Assembly: GCF_030867145.1 (NCBI RefSeq)
Contig: NC_134415.1
Location: forward strand, 17,710,417-17,774,416
DNA from: Opisthocomus hoazin
Taxonomy: Eukaryota > Chordata > Aves > Opisthocomiformes > Opisthocomidae
Length of the DNA stretch: 64,000 nt
Direction: 5' to 3'
How positions within the stretch are numbered: position 1 is the first letter of the stretch; every line of letters begins with the position of its first letter. The position numbers were made by a program, and so were the translations under genes. Of this stretch, positions 25,640-39,370 are shown piece after piece. The notes under the pieces are model-generated. The model was not told where the DNA came from and ran no database searches. It saw only the letters and a list, made by a program, of their open reading frames with translations.

Positions 25640-26800
25640 AAAGGAACATTGAGAAGTCACTCCATCTACATGCCCAGAGGCAGGATCAGGTACACTGATG
25701 CCACCCAAGCAGGTGTTTGCCTTATCTGCCCTTAACTCACACCAGGGATGCTGCCACCTCCTCAGTACCTGTTACACTGCTGATTGACTGCTCAAGCTGG
25801 GAACCTTTCCCTCCTCTTTACAACCTAATTGAGCTTGTTGCATCTTGACCTGGTCTCAGGTGACACCAGAAATGATTGATCAGCACCTTTCTTATAACAA
25901 GCTTACATATGTGAGGTTCATTATCATATCCCCTCTTCTGTTTACTCCCTGCTAGACTCTATCCTTTTCTTTCGATGCTATGCATTTTGCACCTCCTATA
26001 CTGTTTGTTACCTTCCTACAGTCTAAACCTAGACTAAGCCTCCCTTACTGAGTGTCTCTAACTTGAGGGTATTGAGGAAGCAAAAAATTACTTCCCTAAT
26101 CTTATAGGCAGTGTGCCCTAGTATGAAATTTGCCTTTTTACGCAGTTCCGTCACAATGGCGATTCATATTTGGTTCACAGTCTCTGTAACTCCTCAATCT
26201 GTTTCCGAAGTGCTGTGGTCTAGCCAGCTGTTCCCTGTTTCTTTACAGGTGCATTTATTTTTTTTCCCCTTCTCAGTGCAGTTTTTTGCACCAGTTTTAT
26301 GGAATTTTAGCTGGCTGATTGTGAGCTGTTTCTCTAGTTTGTCAAGACCATTCTTCTCCTATCCTGCCTCCAGCCTTGCAAGCTCTTCCAGACTTGGGGC
26401 CAGCTATGTATTATAAATATACTTTATTTCATCATCTAAGTCATTGAGGAAACTAGTTGATGGGTCTGGCCAGGCACCCCTGAGACTGATCTCTGTAAGT
26501 CCTCCTTGTCTGACTGCAAACTACTGATAACTACTTTCAGAGCGCATACGTGTGAGAAATGTCATACAGGCTTGGTTCAAAATGCCTTACTACACATCAA
26601 GAGAGCCTGTGTTGCTGCACCTGCTCTCTCCACTATTCCAGTTATTGTGACAAAGAAAGTTGACTGGTCTGACATGATTTGTTCTTGGCTTTAGCTCTGC
26701 TGGCTTTTTCTTATCACCTGATTATCTTTAAGTGATAACAAATTGATTATTTAATAATTTGTTCCACATTCATTGAGGAGATGGAAAGGTAATGACTAAG
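25640..26800 (-). repeat. Ancient CR1 LINE, reverse transcriptase region, antisense
   Basis: On the - strand, broken pieces of CR1 ORF2 can be followed in order. Near 26440 there is a remnant of the VLGPVLFN/FLNDLDD region, then LDKLEK-like residues near 26330, then KR-ANFILG-like residues near 26130. The + strand shows the classic antisense text, for example CATCATCTAAGTCATTGAGGAAACTAGTTGA and GACTGGTCTGACATGATTTGTTCTTGGC. There are many frame breaks. It is an old, immobile copy shared in type with other amniotes. Confidence 0.75.
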
Positions 26801-29800
26801 GGTTGAGGAATCAACATTTTTTGAGAAGGTTTAGGGACACTTGCTGATTTTTATCAGGGCAGTGCTGACTTTGAGGGTAATTTAATGGAACAGACATTAA
26901 GTCTTCACTAGTAATTAAGTCTTTACTAGTAAATTAAACAACGTCAGGAAATGTTCCCAGAATACAAACTCAATCATCAGTATTAAGTGTCAGCACACCC
27001 CTGGCACAGTTTGGCTTTGTCCCAGTAGGGCTGTCCCAGACAATTTCCAGGCATGATTTGGGAGTCATCATAGGCAGAGGACTGTTCCCAGTAGGCTTTT
27101 GTATGAGCTCACGCTGTTTCAGAGGTGAAAAGAGTTTAATAATATGGATGTTAACCATTCAGTGCTAGTTTGCAGGATCTATCTAGGAGAGTGTTCCTGG
27201 GCACTCCTGATTTACTGCCTTCCTACCTCATTTTGCCTGCTCCATCTGCAAGATTCACTGTGCTTTGTAAGCACAAATGAATCAGTCCTCTGACAAGTCC
27301 GAGAGGAAGCTGAGGCCAGACATCTCACTTTATAGATGTGAAGTGTGAGGCAGTATCTGATCCAATCTCTGCAGTGAGTAGTTGTGCTAGCACTGGATTC
27401 AGGGGCCTGACCTCTTATCCGTGGCTATACCATGGGCAACAGTCCTCCGTCCCCCAAGCATGTCCTTCCCCAGCTTGTCAGGCAATGCCTCATGAGGGAT
27501 GAGAGAGCAGGTGACCTTCCAGGGACATTCTGAGAACAGGTTTCCCCAACATGATGGGTGTACAACTCTAGCCATGTCTTCTCTCCCCTCCCAGCCCTGC
27601 TGTGCCAAATGCAGCTGGTCACTGGGATCACAGGAGGAAGTCATTGCCTCATGTCAAGGGAGAAGCCTGTCTGCAGGGGAAAGCTGAGGTGACAGCAGTC
27701 AGGGCAAGTCTTCCTCTGTTAGTACACTTGCACCTGTGAAGAGATGGAGGGAAGCATCTTGCTGCTGAGGACAGCCAAGGATGGGCCACTCCCAGCACAA
27801 AGGAATAAGCAGTAAATGTCACCAGGGGCAGAGTTTGTGTGCTGACCTCCTGGAGGAAGAAAAAACTGAGGGCAAGGGAGGCAAACAGTAAGCTGAGAGG
27901 TGCTGTGAGCTAGAACTGACCTTTGGAGCTTTGTTTTTCTCCAATTTCTTTCCTACAGGACCAACACACAAATTCCCTCCTTTCTCCCCAAGCCCTGTAA
28001 CCAGGGATGAAATTGCATCTTTGTGGTGATGACAAATTTTGGTGCAGACGTGTCTGCCCCTAGGAGGGACATATGCAGCATTAAACGCCACCAGGAAACA
28101 GAAGAGTAGCAGAAAACACTGTCAGACTTCTACAGGCTGAAAGATGCTCCTGAAGGGTGAGGTGTTTTTTTCCTCTGGGAATTTAAATATAGAAAAGCCA
28201 ATGGACTGCATCTTCAGTTTGTGTGCATCATGTTCTCTGCTCCCACCTTGACGGGCTCCACACAGATTCTGGGAACAGCTTGAGTTGATAGGATTAATTA
28301 AATTAAATTAATCAAAACAACCTATCCGGAGACAAAACTGGCATTGGTGAAATGCAGAGTTGAGCCAAGAAGGGATTCTGTAGCCAGGGCTGGTGCCTGC
28401 CCTTGTCAATAGATTCTGTTTGGATGAAATCCCGTGTCCTACATGGCTCGGTCAAACATGAGGGACAGAGTTGTGTGCCTCATGCAAGATCATGGCTGTC
28501 CATGCAGATCAGTAATTGCAGTGGGAACAGATGGAGTCCTGCTTTTCACAGAGCCAGGCACAGCGTGTAATCATAGATCTCGCTTTGATGCTGAATGAAG
28601 CTGAACTCCAAATCGTGCTGTGTTAGTCTGGAGGATGTGGGAGAAATGGACCTTTTAGAGATCATAGGGACCCATGAGTCCAGTGGGTGCATCCCACTCT
28701 GCAAACCTGGGAGCAGGGGTACAGATTTCCCCAAATCAGTTACTGAGAATTGGAGACTCCCCTCTGTTTTTTCGTCTGCCAATTCCCCCAGGATGTGTCA
28801 GCCCAAGTCTTATTATGCAGGTGCCAGTTTGGAGGCATTTTTTGGCCTGTCCTGGCCACTTACATCCTTTGCTTTATGAAAGCATTGCTGTCCTCCTATG
28901 AACACACTGCATCACCTTGAGGATCTAAAAAGCTGTATGGGCATAGTTCCTATCTACTGTGCAAGGATAAGAGTAGAGTTACAAGAAGAAATGTCTGATG
29001 GAGTGTGAAATGCTCAGATATATTGTGGGGATGGGCCCCTTATAAATATCTAAGAACAGAGAGAGAGACCCAAGCAGCTTTATGAAGTGCTGTGTTATTG
29101 GGGCCACAACCCCATGGCCAAGTTTATTCTGCAGCCAGCAGAGGTGCATCCATCACAGAGACGGGTGCCGTGGTGCAGAGGCAGTACAGGGTCCTGCTGG
29201 TTGCCTGGGAAGTCACGGGGAGCTATGAATTTTAGAGCATGGCTGAGTGGAACAGCATGCCCTGCTTTTAACATTTGGCAAGTATCAGGAGAGGGAAAAT
29301 GCGGCCATCGCTGTTCTCAAAGACAAGTTTGCTTCTGACCTGCCTGTGGGGTCTTGGAAGGTCCCTAGAGGAGACCCACCTGGGCTTCCATGCCACTTCA
29401 AAATGGGGTGACTGGCTTTATAGCCATGTTTTTAACTTGGGGTCCCTCAGCTACATTCAGAAGAGCCTAAGCCCCTTCTTGGAGGTCTATCCCCTTGAGC
29501 AGGCTCCAGGGAGCAAGAAAGTATTTACTTGGCAAATAGGCCGCAGAGATTTAGGGTGGTGAGTTTGGCCTGGAGAGGCAGAACTCACCCATGCATCTGT
29601 GCCGGCATCAGAGGCAGCAACTGCATTTCTGGTCCTGTGCTGGGCAACTGGTTTCTAGCTCAGTCATCTGGTGACTAGTCTCTATTCCTGCCCCAGTCAC
29701 CCTGTTTTCACCTGGTCTGCCTCCTTTGCCTGGCAGTCGTTAGGAGTTAATGGGCCAGTGCCTGATTCTCTTCTGTTTCCATCTTGATGTTCCCACTCAA

Positions 29801-32800
29801 TTTATGCCCGTGTAGGATTCCCCATCTCCTTGTCCCAGGGGTATTAATATCTCCAGTTTTGGTTGATGGTGCTGTGAAAGTCATGAGGAAGCTGAACCAC
29901 AATTGCTGTTTGTTAAAAGCACCATGTTCTCCATCCAGATCCCATGGGGAACTTGTTCTACAAGGTTCCAGGTGCTGTTGGAGTAGCGAGGTGCTTGAGG
30001 ATTTGACAGCATTGCTGGCAGAGGCGGGAGAAGGCAAACCCGTGCCTCCTCCTACACCATCTCTTCTGCAGGCCTGTCATGTGGCAAGCAGGCTGCTGAG
30101 TGCCGTGGCCGATCCAAACAGAGCTGTCACTTGTTATGAGAGAGGACAGCCATGTAAATGTATTCCCTGGCTCAGACACCTTGCTGCGAAGTCAGGCTGA
30201 GTCCGTCCCCGTCTGCAGGGATGGTGAGGGACTCACCCTTTAATGCGTCCTGTGGTTTTCTGGATGGCAGAATGCTCCTTGAAGAGGAAATGCCTAGTAT
30301 TTATGCTAAGCGCTGTCCTTCACAGTCACCCTCCTGCTTCAAAGTCCCTCTTGTTTAGCTGGGTGCTCGCTGCTTGTGGGCAGGCCCCCATGTTCCTAGT
30401 AGGAGGTGGCTGACCCTTTGCTTCTCATTTCCCCTGGGCAATGGGAGATAGGCTTGTGAGGACAGGGAATGCTTGGGGCTCCCCGGGAAGGGAGAAGAAA
30501 GGAGTTTGCTTCTACACCAAGATGTCTGCAAGTGGGAGGTGACAGCCTTCTGCATCCCTGCATGCTCTTGTATTGTTTAGGTAGAAAAAGAGTGATTATA
30601 TCCTTCCAGGTCTCTGCTGAGCTGCAAGGGAATATGCGTCTTGCTGCCTCTGATCGAGCGGCTACTAGAGAGTCTGAAAATAGTATTATTTCTCCTGCTA
30701 TCATTTCTGCCTCCTCAGATGACTTCCTGAGTGATTGGCGAAGACAAATCCTCCAGAAATTGGAATCTGGCAAGGAGTTTGAATGCCCCCAAGACTGAGA
30801 TGGCCAAACAACTGAAATCAGACAGATAGACAGTCACACACATCATTAGCCACTAGGCTGCATGTGAAATGAATTGAGATTTCCTGAGCTGGGATCCAGC
30901 TGGTGCCCTAACGAAGACTTCCCTTCATTTTTGCAAGCAGACAATAAAAAACAACCCAGATACACCCCCAGCTCCCCCAGGCATTTCTGTTATATAAGTA
31001 GTCCGGGTCTTGATCAGTGTTTCTTTGATTATCTCTGTGCGCCCACATAAATATATCGTGTGTGCGTACACACGAAATCCATCTATTTATCCACCCCACA
31101 AACCATTTTGCTGGGAGACAGCATGGTCTCCTGAATCTTTTATTGCTCTGCTTAGGTTGGAAACAATCCAAGGGTCAAACACTGTGCTGTGTCTCCAGTC
31201 ACCTTGCCAGTCAGCGCAGAGCATGGGTCTCTGATACTTTCTGAATCTCTGATCACCCACAGGGCGCTAAATTACAGCTATTACACTGCAATTCGCTGTA
31301 CAATTTTATTCTTTGATACACTACCTGCCTTTGTCTGTCTGCATAGCAGTGAGAGTGGTATGCATTATTTACCAGGCTAAGTACACTGCTGCTGCTAGTG
31401 TTGGGGAAAAAAGAGAACTGGAACAGACTTGAAATATAAAAAGATGGCACAAATACAGCTTCCTGAGAAACAGTTTTGCGGTTATATAAAACTTTTTGAG
31501 ATTTTGCAGTCCTTTTTCCTCCCTGCACAGGGGTGTGTCTGCGGCCTCCCAGGGCTCTTCAGGAAGAATAGAGGTACTGGAGCAGATGGCGAGTCCAGTC
31601 TGGCCTGTGCCCTTGCTTCAGTACGACCCCATGCCAAGCACTGTGCCTGACGGGGGAGGAGAATGAAAGACACATGGTGAAGGGAGCAGGATGCCGCTCC
31701 TCTCCTCATGGGGTTCTCCATGGCCTTAATAGGTCTATGTTCCTACTATTTCAGCCAGAAATCCTTCTGGGCACCAAGAAGCCATTCCTATGTTACTTCA
31801 GTTGATATATTCCAGCCTTTCTCCAACCTAACCATGGTCTGTGTTCCCTCTACATTGTCCCTTGAACCCTGAACCTACTGGGGCAGGGATTTGGGGAATA
31901 AAATCAATTCCAGAAGATTTTCCTTTAGTGCAGAGATGGTCAAAAAATATTACAGTCCTCTATTTGCCACCCTGAGAAAGGCAGGCAATAGCTGGGCTTC
32001 GCTGCCCTGTGTTGGCCACTGTGTCCTTTGGGCTTCCTTCTAGAGCAAGGCTCTGTCTGCAAGGCAGCTTTTGGAGCGTGCCCCAGCAGAGCTGGCTGGG
32101 TGATGCTGTCCCCGGTTGACCTGTGGAGAGGCAGCTCCGTGCTTCTCTGCAGTGTAGGCAGCTGGTGGAGGTGCCAAGGCAGAGCCAGCTGAATCCGGGC
32201 AGGAGTGAGTGGCAGAGCCAAGGCCAGCTCAGAGAGGGAACGCCTGGGAGAAGCAGGGTTACCGCTTCTGTCTGGTGAGAGGAGGTGGGATGTGCATGGT
32301 AATCGAGTTGTTGCTTTTGCACCTGAATGCCTTGCAGATGTTCCCCTCACTTCCCTCTCGTCAATGGCAGCAACAGTCAGACCAGCTTGCTGTAGCTCCG
32401 GTTTAGGTACTACTCAGAGCAATAGTCAGACAGCACCTCATCCATCAGGTCGTGAGTACGCTGGGTGCTCATCCCACATGGAGAATGAAAGCAGCTGTGC
32501 ACAAGCTGTCTGTAGACAGAGCTGAGCAGAGTCACGCACGCTGACCAGCTCCTGGTCTTTTATTTGTTGAGATAAGCTGCAGCCAAAGTGGTTTTAAATC
32601 TAGTCTGTGGTCAGGAAAATGTTTGCTCACTGGCTGAATGTCATGAGGCAAATGTAGATGGGAGAGAGAACTGGGGCTCTGATCATTGCAGAGCTGGTTG
32701 AAGTGGCATTGGCCTGTACTGCGGCAGTCGGTGCTCTGATTGTTTCCACTCTCCCCAGTGTTTGGAGCCCTTGTTCACTTTCTCTCCATCTGCTTTCTGT

Positions 32801-35800
32801 CTGAGCTGGGCCCATTATTGCTCAGCAATACGAAGTAGATTGCAGGTTGCTTTCTCCATTCGGCCCCCAAAGCAGTCCTTACAGGAGATGGATTTCTGAT
32901 TGAAATCCTCCCTGTCAATTGCTGCTGGGATTCTTCCGACACAGCAGGAAGACACTTCTTGTGAAATTACTAGCAAGAGAGGTCTGTGTTTCCATGAGGC
33001 TCAGGCTCCCACTTCTTTCCTTTTCCTGGCAATGCAACACTGTCCCGGTTTCAGAGATACTTTGCACCCCCTTCAGCTTTTGCAAGCCCCTGAAGGGGGA
33101 GCATCAGAGCAGCCTGCGGAGGAGTGACCCCAACAAGCAAGACTGTGGGTGGTGCTTCTCTAGGTAGGCTTCTTCCTGAAATCAGTGCTGAGAACTGAGT
33201 ATTTTCCCTTTCCTGCAAAGGTGAAACAGCTCTGGGTGAAACCTGAAGACTGTGTTTCTGGCACACAAAGCATGACCGTCTTCCTGTCCCTCATGGGGAG
33301 CTGGGCTCAGGCCACTGGCTGTGGGGTGTGCTGGACAATGTTGCCCTTCCTTGGGCCTGAGCAGTCCTGACTATAAGAGCAGAACTGAACCTGCACTCGA
33401 TGAGATGCTTACAGGGTCTCTGACCTTGCTGAGACCCCATTCCAGCTCTCCCCTTATAGCCAGCCTCTCAGCATTGCTTCATGGTTGACAGTGTATTTTT
33501 TTTAGCTCAGTCAAACTGCGTTCAATTATGGGATCCCCTAGGAGGTCGGGTGAACCTGTGCATACAGTTTAAACACAGTTTAAAAACTGGATGGGGTCCC
33601 CTGTACAAGCTGTGCCGGGAGGATGCAGGAGCATCCTTTTTGTTGCTGGTTCTGGAGGCTGCTCTGACAGAGCAATGTGGATACAGACCAAGAGACTTTT
33701 TAGCTCAGCAGGGAAGTGGTTCAGGCACAGTCTGATGTGCTTCTGCCTTGTTTCAAGGGTTACACCTCAACCATCAGGATGTTGGTGTGAAAGGGGAGTC
33801 CCCTTTGCTACAAGGTTTTCCTTCTGTGGACAGCAGAGACTGTGGCAATGTGAAGCAGGCTAATAGCCTTATTACCTTTTTCTCGCAGATTGTCTGGCTG
33901 ATTAATGTAAAGATGTTAAATGTTAGCACCATTTTCTGCATTCTGTCCTTCACCTGATCTTCTCTACTTGTGTCTCAGACCTGAGAAAATGTTTAAATGT
34001 CCAAAAGCTCATCTGTCTTTTCCAGCTACAGCAGTTGGAAAAATGATTCTCCTGCCTCACACTTCAAGGATGAAGCAGCTGCCCTGGTTGGGCTCATTCC
34101 TCTCCCAGGAAGAATATGACCACTCCATGTTCCCCTGATGGCTCTGAACCTGGGACAGCTTGCATGTCGCTGGGATGAGGCCAGATACAGCTGGCTGTGC
34201 TGCTCTGGGCTGTGTCTCACAGCCATCACCTTGGCTGTGAGCATGGTGTTGGCAGGCAGGAGGGACACCATGGCATGGAAGGAAGAAGTAGGGGAAAGAG
34301 GCTGCAGCACAAGGCATGGACTTTCTTTTCTAATTTGGGATTTGAACTGTGTGTGACACATGCAGGTGGGATTTGAATGCTTTTTGATGACTTTATGAAA
34401 GGACTCCGCTGTTCCCAGATTTCGCAACCTGGAGAAAGAAGGAAATTAGCCAGACTACATAGCTCCAGATGCCAATTGCCAGTCCTTGAAATGACATCAA
34501 GTGTATTGCTTCAGAGATGCTGTCAGCGTTTGGAAGAGGCTGGAGAAGTGCCATGAAAGAAAAGAAGAAATCTGTAGGGGAAACAAATAGACAGACAGAG
34601 CCGTTTTCTGTACCAGCTGCTGCTAAAAATGACAAACATGGCTGAGCCATATTTTGCTCTCAGGTGGAGAGTACTCAGGTGTTTTCCACACATGTTCATC
34701 TCTACAGTTTGGCTCAAAGGGGAGTGCTTTGTCTCGGTTGACATGCAACCCAGCAAACACCATGTCTCACTGACCTCACTTGCACTGGCAAATGCTCTTT
34801 TGAGGGCTTTATGGATAAACTGACCTGTACCTTACTGGAACATGTTGAGACCTGGAGCACCAGTCTCTGATGTATTAAGATTGCTGTAAATTCCCTTAAT
34901 GAAGGAGGACTCGGGCTGGGACTGGAGACATTGAAATACCATGAAAATTTTAGTTCTGGAGCACTCCCACACAGGGATGCTCTCCTGCCACTCTGCTCCT
35001 GTGAGGTTGGTTGCTTCCCATGCAGGGAAATTTGCAGATGGAGGTAATTTGGGTCCTTCCCTGAACAAGCATGCCATTGCCCTGCTTCACTCTTTGGGCT
35101 CTGGAAGTCTCTGCCAGCAGCAGAGCTTGCAGTGGATTAGAGACAAGGAGCCTGGGAAGAGATCCCTGTTCTCCTGGGATTTCCCACATGCAGATCCATA
35201 GGAGTGCACTGAAGGCAGCACTTTCTCCTGCAGGCTGTCCCGACTTTGGGCAGTCCTGGCAGCTGACAGCTTTGTCCAAGTGCTCTGCGTCCAGTGGTGC
35301 CCAGTATGTGGGCAAGAAAGAGATGATGTGATGGTCAGTCCAGCTTGTGGTAGCCCTAACTCCTTGTTGAGCCTGTCTGCTTTTCCCTGGAAGCTCTGAG
35401 GGACTGTGCAGTGTAGTGAAGCATGCGGGTGAACTGAAGTCAGGGTGAAACAGTGGGGCAGGGGTAGCTGTGGCTGCAGACCCTGTGGCTCTGTGCTGCC
35501 CTGCCATGGGTGCAGAGGGTCCCTGGGGAGCAGAGGGTGCTGCAGAGCCTAGCTGCAGGAGGAGTCCCCATCACCCAGCCCAGGCTGCGTTGCCCTGGAG
35601 GAGCCTAGGGTATGGCTGGGACCTACTGTGTTCTTGTCTCTGCCGAGGGAAACGCGTTTTCCCCAGCAGGCATATGTTTGGCATATGAAGGCAGCAGGCA
35701 CGCCAGCTGAGGTAAGACCCACTCCGTGAACCGTCAGCATTGAGGCAACGCTCCTTCCAACTCCAAATGTGCTCAGCAGGAGACCTGACTTTTAAATTAG

Positions 35801-36359
35801 CAAGAGCAATTTTTTTATGACTTCTCTTGCAGTCCCAGAGTGGCTGCCAGCCCTGCAAGCAGCAGGGACCCAAAGCTGCCATCTGAAAGCCCTGACAATG
35901 GGGAACTGGCAACAGAAACACTCTGGATGAGCTGCTTGGACAAGCCCTCAGAGCCATTCAATTTGGTGACTGATATTAGCTAATTTCTGCCTCCCTTTGC
36001 AGTTTATTGTTAGGAATCTGAAAGCAGACACCTCACCCCTTTGAAATGTTTCCTGGCTCTCCCCCTCCAGCCTCCATCTCCTGTCACCAGCATCCCAGGC
36101 ACCTCCAGGGAAATGAACAGAAAAGCTATGAGTGACAGGTCCACAGGCCTTGGAAAGAGAGCAAACACCAGGAGTTCAGTTCAGAGGAAAACATCCCAAA
36201 TAGCAGCGCTCCAGGAACACAGATGTGGGCTATACCTGCTATGAAAGCAAAATTTACTCATCAGGACAGTACTTGCAGTTCACAAGGAGCCAACACCTCA
36301 TTAATTTTCTGCTGTGTGTAAAATAAAGCTGTTAATGATATTTAGTCCTTCTTTTGCAC
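26801..36359. other. Intergenic, no gene recognised
   Basis: About 9.5 kb. It contains an AT-rich inverted repeat at 28287-28326 and an unassigned exon-like segment at 30610-30798. No clear transposon was recognised, and the many open frames of 60-140 codons occur on both strands at once, as expected by chance. Confidence 0.5.
28287..28326. repeat. AT-rich inverted repeat
   Basis: GATAGG and CCTATC flank a 22-base core, GATTAATTAAATTAAATTAATC, which is an almost perfect palindrome (20 of 22 positions). The core contains several TAAT/ATTA homeodomain-type half sites. Confidence 0.8.
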
Positions 36360-36560
36360 CTTCCCTTTGAGGAGCTTGAAAGCATTTTACAGACACTAAT
36401 TAGTAAAGGGTTGCAGCTCCTTGGAAACACAGCAAAAAAAAATCAGTCTTTTATACCTGGGGAAACAGAGGCACAAAGGCAATGCATTTCCTTCATGATG
36501 CCAGGAGAGCATGAAGCAGCAGATGAATAGGTTGGAGGCACTGGGATTCTCTCCCCGTGT
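36360..36560 (-). repeat. MIR-like SINE, antisense
   Basis: The + strand runs GAGGAGCTTGAAAGCATTTTACAGACA...TACCTGGGGAAACAGAGGCACAAAGG...CACTGGGATTCTCTCCCCGTGTCCTC. This follows the antisense MIR/CORE-SINE layout: a CTCAAAGCGCTTTACA-like end, GGGGAAACTGAGGCACAGAG, then GCTGGGATTCGAACCC. It is diverged but collinear over about 200 bases. Confidence 0.6.
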
Positions 36561-39174
36561 CCTCTGTTGTGGCTGGAGAAGGGAGGGAAAACAACCAACT
36601 CTGTTTGGTCAGGTGAGGCTGATGTGGGAGCGCAGGCGGCACAGGGTGATCAGCAGCCAGCTCCCGAGACATTGTCTTTCCCAGAGTTTGTAGGGGCAGC
36701 TTGCAGGACTGTAGGAAATCCTGACCCTTGCCATCTGCCTCTCTCAGCTTGAGCTGCAGTAGCTCTGGCTGCCCTTCTCTGGCATAAAGCTGGAAGCAGA
36801 GAAGAGTAAAAATGTTTTGTCTATTGAAAGACAGGTGAAGTGAGTACCTGCCAGAATGCTTTGAAAGCTCCTCTGCTGAGCATCGAAGTAGGAAAGGGGA
36901 GTGGGGAAGAGAAGAATACCCTCTGTCATTGGATGGCTGGTGCCTTGCTAGAATTAGTACTTACTTTGTGCAAGCTCTTCTCTTTTCACAGTCGACTTGG
37001 GACTTACCAACATGCCTTTGTTTGCTGGGCTGCAAACCCAGTACATTCAACAGCAGACTGTTCCCCCCAGTCCTGCCCAGCAAAGACACCAAATGGAGTG
37101 CTTTTAATTGGCAGAGGGCTGGGAGCAGGGATATGCTCTCCAGGTGACCAGGCACCAGGATTCAGGGAAGGTGGGGTGCGTCCGAGGTGGGTTTGACTCC
37201 CTGCCTGTGCTTCACCATGGCTGTGAGAGGAATGTGTAGAAGGGAGGCAGGCAGTGACTCTTTTGTGGCCACTCTGGAGGTTGCTCTTTCAGAGCTCTAC
37301 AGTTGTAGATGGTGATTTGTAGGCCAGACAAACCAGTAGCTCATTCCACCTGCATAAAACAGGCCGTAGGACTTCATGCTGGTCCCTTGTATCACGCCCA
37401 GCTGCTGGGACAGACACACACATTAGCCATCAAAGCATGCTCCCTTCGCTCCGCTCCACTGAGCTGTGTTCCTCACTGCCCCCTGGGAGGATTTGTGTCT
37501 CCTGTGAAAATGTTCCCAGCATTGGGTTCTTGGCTTCCTCACCTCCGCAGTGACAGGCTCGGTGTTTTCCACCTGCCCTTTTGCTGAGCACTGCTTCCAC
37601 AGGACCTGTTCTCCAGGGGCTCTGCTGGGGTAGTTGCCCTGAGACCTAGCGTAAGCTCTGCTGTGAAGGACAGTGGGGTTTTGGTCACAGGTGGGAGACT
37701 GAAAGTTATTTGCTTTACCTTTTCCCAGTCTTATCTAAGTTCAGTAAAGCAAACTTTTCATGCAATGAAAAAGCTAGTTGTCTGCTTTATTCAGGTGAGA
37801 AGAGATTCAGGTCTTCCAGCTTCTCTTGGAAGGGTCCATTTTCTATTAAGCAAAATATTTGTCAGCTAATGTTATTAAGGCCTGGTGAATGCATGGCAGC
37901 TTCTGTGTGAAATGAGTTTGGCAAGCTTATTTCACATCCTAGGGTGTAGGTATAGGTGTCAGAAACCAGGGGCTGTGTGTTGCTTGGCTGTGAGCAGCAA
38001 AGAATCCAGCAGCCTTTACGATCTGAGGCCTTAAGAACTGGAGCCAGATCCACTTGAAAGCAAGGCAGAGGGAGGGAAACCAGCAATGTTCTTCCTCAGC
38101 TTCTCTGGAGACAAATCACAAGCTTTCTGGAGGTTTCAGATGGCTGCCTTTGTCTGAGGCAATGCAAGAAGGCCCAAGAAGAGTCATTTCAAGGTCTGAC
38201 AGGCTCAGTCTGTAAGCAGTGCAAAAGCACCATGCCTTTGCTACCCATTTTAGAAAGGCTGAATGACTAAGGGTTAATTGCTGATGAAAAGCCTCCCCCA
38301 GGTAGCTCTTACCCTAATGTGGCAACAGCATGTCTGCAATATCCTCTGATCCATTAAAGCCTTATCTGAAGTTCTTTATTCATCTTCTAAAATCCCTTTA
38401 ATTCACGTCTTCCCAGAAGACGATCAACCCTCTTCTGACTTCATCCTACTTAGCTGTGTACATAATCGCCTATAGTAATCCACAAAAACAGCTGTGATAC
38501 CTTGCTGCTTGGGTTATAAAAAATCCACTATAGGAAGAATATTTTTATCTCTTTCTTCCTGTTTCTTTAGACAGATTAATAATTTTCTCCGTTTATCACA
38601 ACCCCCATGGGTGTTGGACTGTTCCCTCTGCCTGGTATATACTGTACCGTTCTTTGATGCTAAGTTCAGCATCTCTTCCAATATTTTAATAGCACTCCAT
38701 CACAAACAGTAGATTTTTATTTGCTTTGCATTCTGCTCTTAGTTCCTTCCTTCCCCCCTCTGCCTCTAGTATCATATAGGTTTGATTTGTTCCCTATTGG
38801 TGACCCTGTGAAGTGACTTGGTGTATCCCTCAGCAATACATGGGAGCAAGGGCTGCTGGGTGCAGTTGTGCTTGGTGCATGAGAGTGAGCAAGCATCTGC
38901 CACTCACTTGCACTTGCAAAGATGGGTTGATTGGTACCTCACCTAGAAGCATCTGGCCCCACAGAGCCCAGGATTAGGTACCTTGTCTTTGTGGTAGGGA
39001 GAGAGAAGGTCACAGCTAACCCAGCCTTCCTCTGGGACTTGTACTTCCACTTGAGCCTCTGCAATCCTCCCCTGAGAGCAGGAAGCAATGCCCAAAACAC
39101 AGCTTCTCCTCACACTGGCATTCCACTTCTCACTTGTCCAGTGCAAGAACCAGGACCTCATCAAACCATGCTGA
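36561..39174. other. Intergenic, no gene recognised
   Basis: I see no exon signature and no clear repeat. Positions 38290-38800 are AT-rich and may be an unrecognised old repeat. Confidence 0.5.
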
Positions 39175-39370
39175 CAGCTAGAAGGTTCAAAAGAGGAAGC
39201 ATCTGTTCTTCACAAGTCATGTAGCTAAGTGGTAGCAGTCCTTGCCACAGGATGATATGTGTGCTTAAACCTTATTTATGTTCAAGGGGAAGTTGGATAG
39301 GTTCATGGAGAAGTAATCCAAATTATTTTACTAAATATACAGAAACTAAGGTAATTGGTTTGATGGGCTT
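39175..39370 (+). repeat. Old CR1 3'-end fragment
   Basis: AGGTTCAAAAGAGGAAG...CCTTGCCACAGGATGATATG...TTCAAGGGGAAGTTGGATAGGTTCATGGAGAAG follows the sense 3' end of the ancient amniote CR1 family (CTTGCCAGAGGATGTTGTGAAGG...TTCAAAAAAGAATTAGATAAGTTCATGGAGG). Confidence 0.6.

Noticed and set aside
27290..27415. Possible MIR antisense fragment
   Set aside because: Only loose similarity (TTTATAGATGTGAAGTGTGAGGCAG, GCACTGGATTCAGGGGCCTGACC); too weak to annotate.
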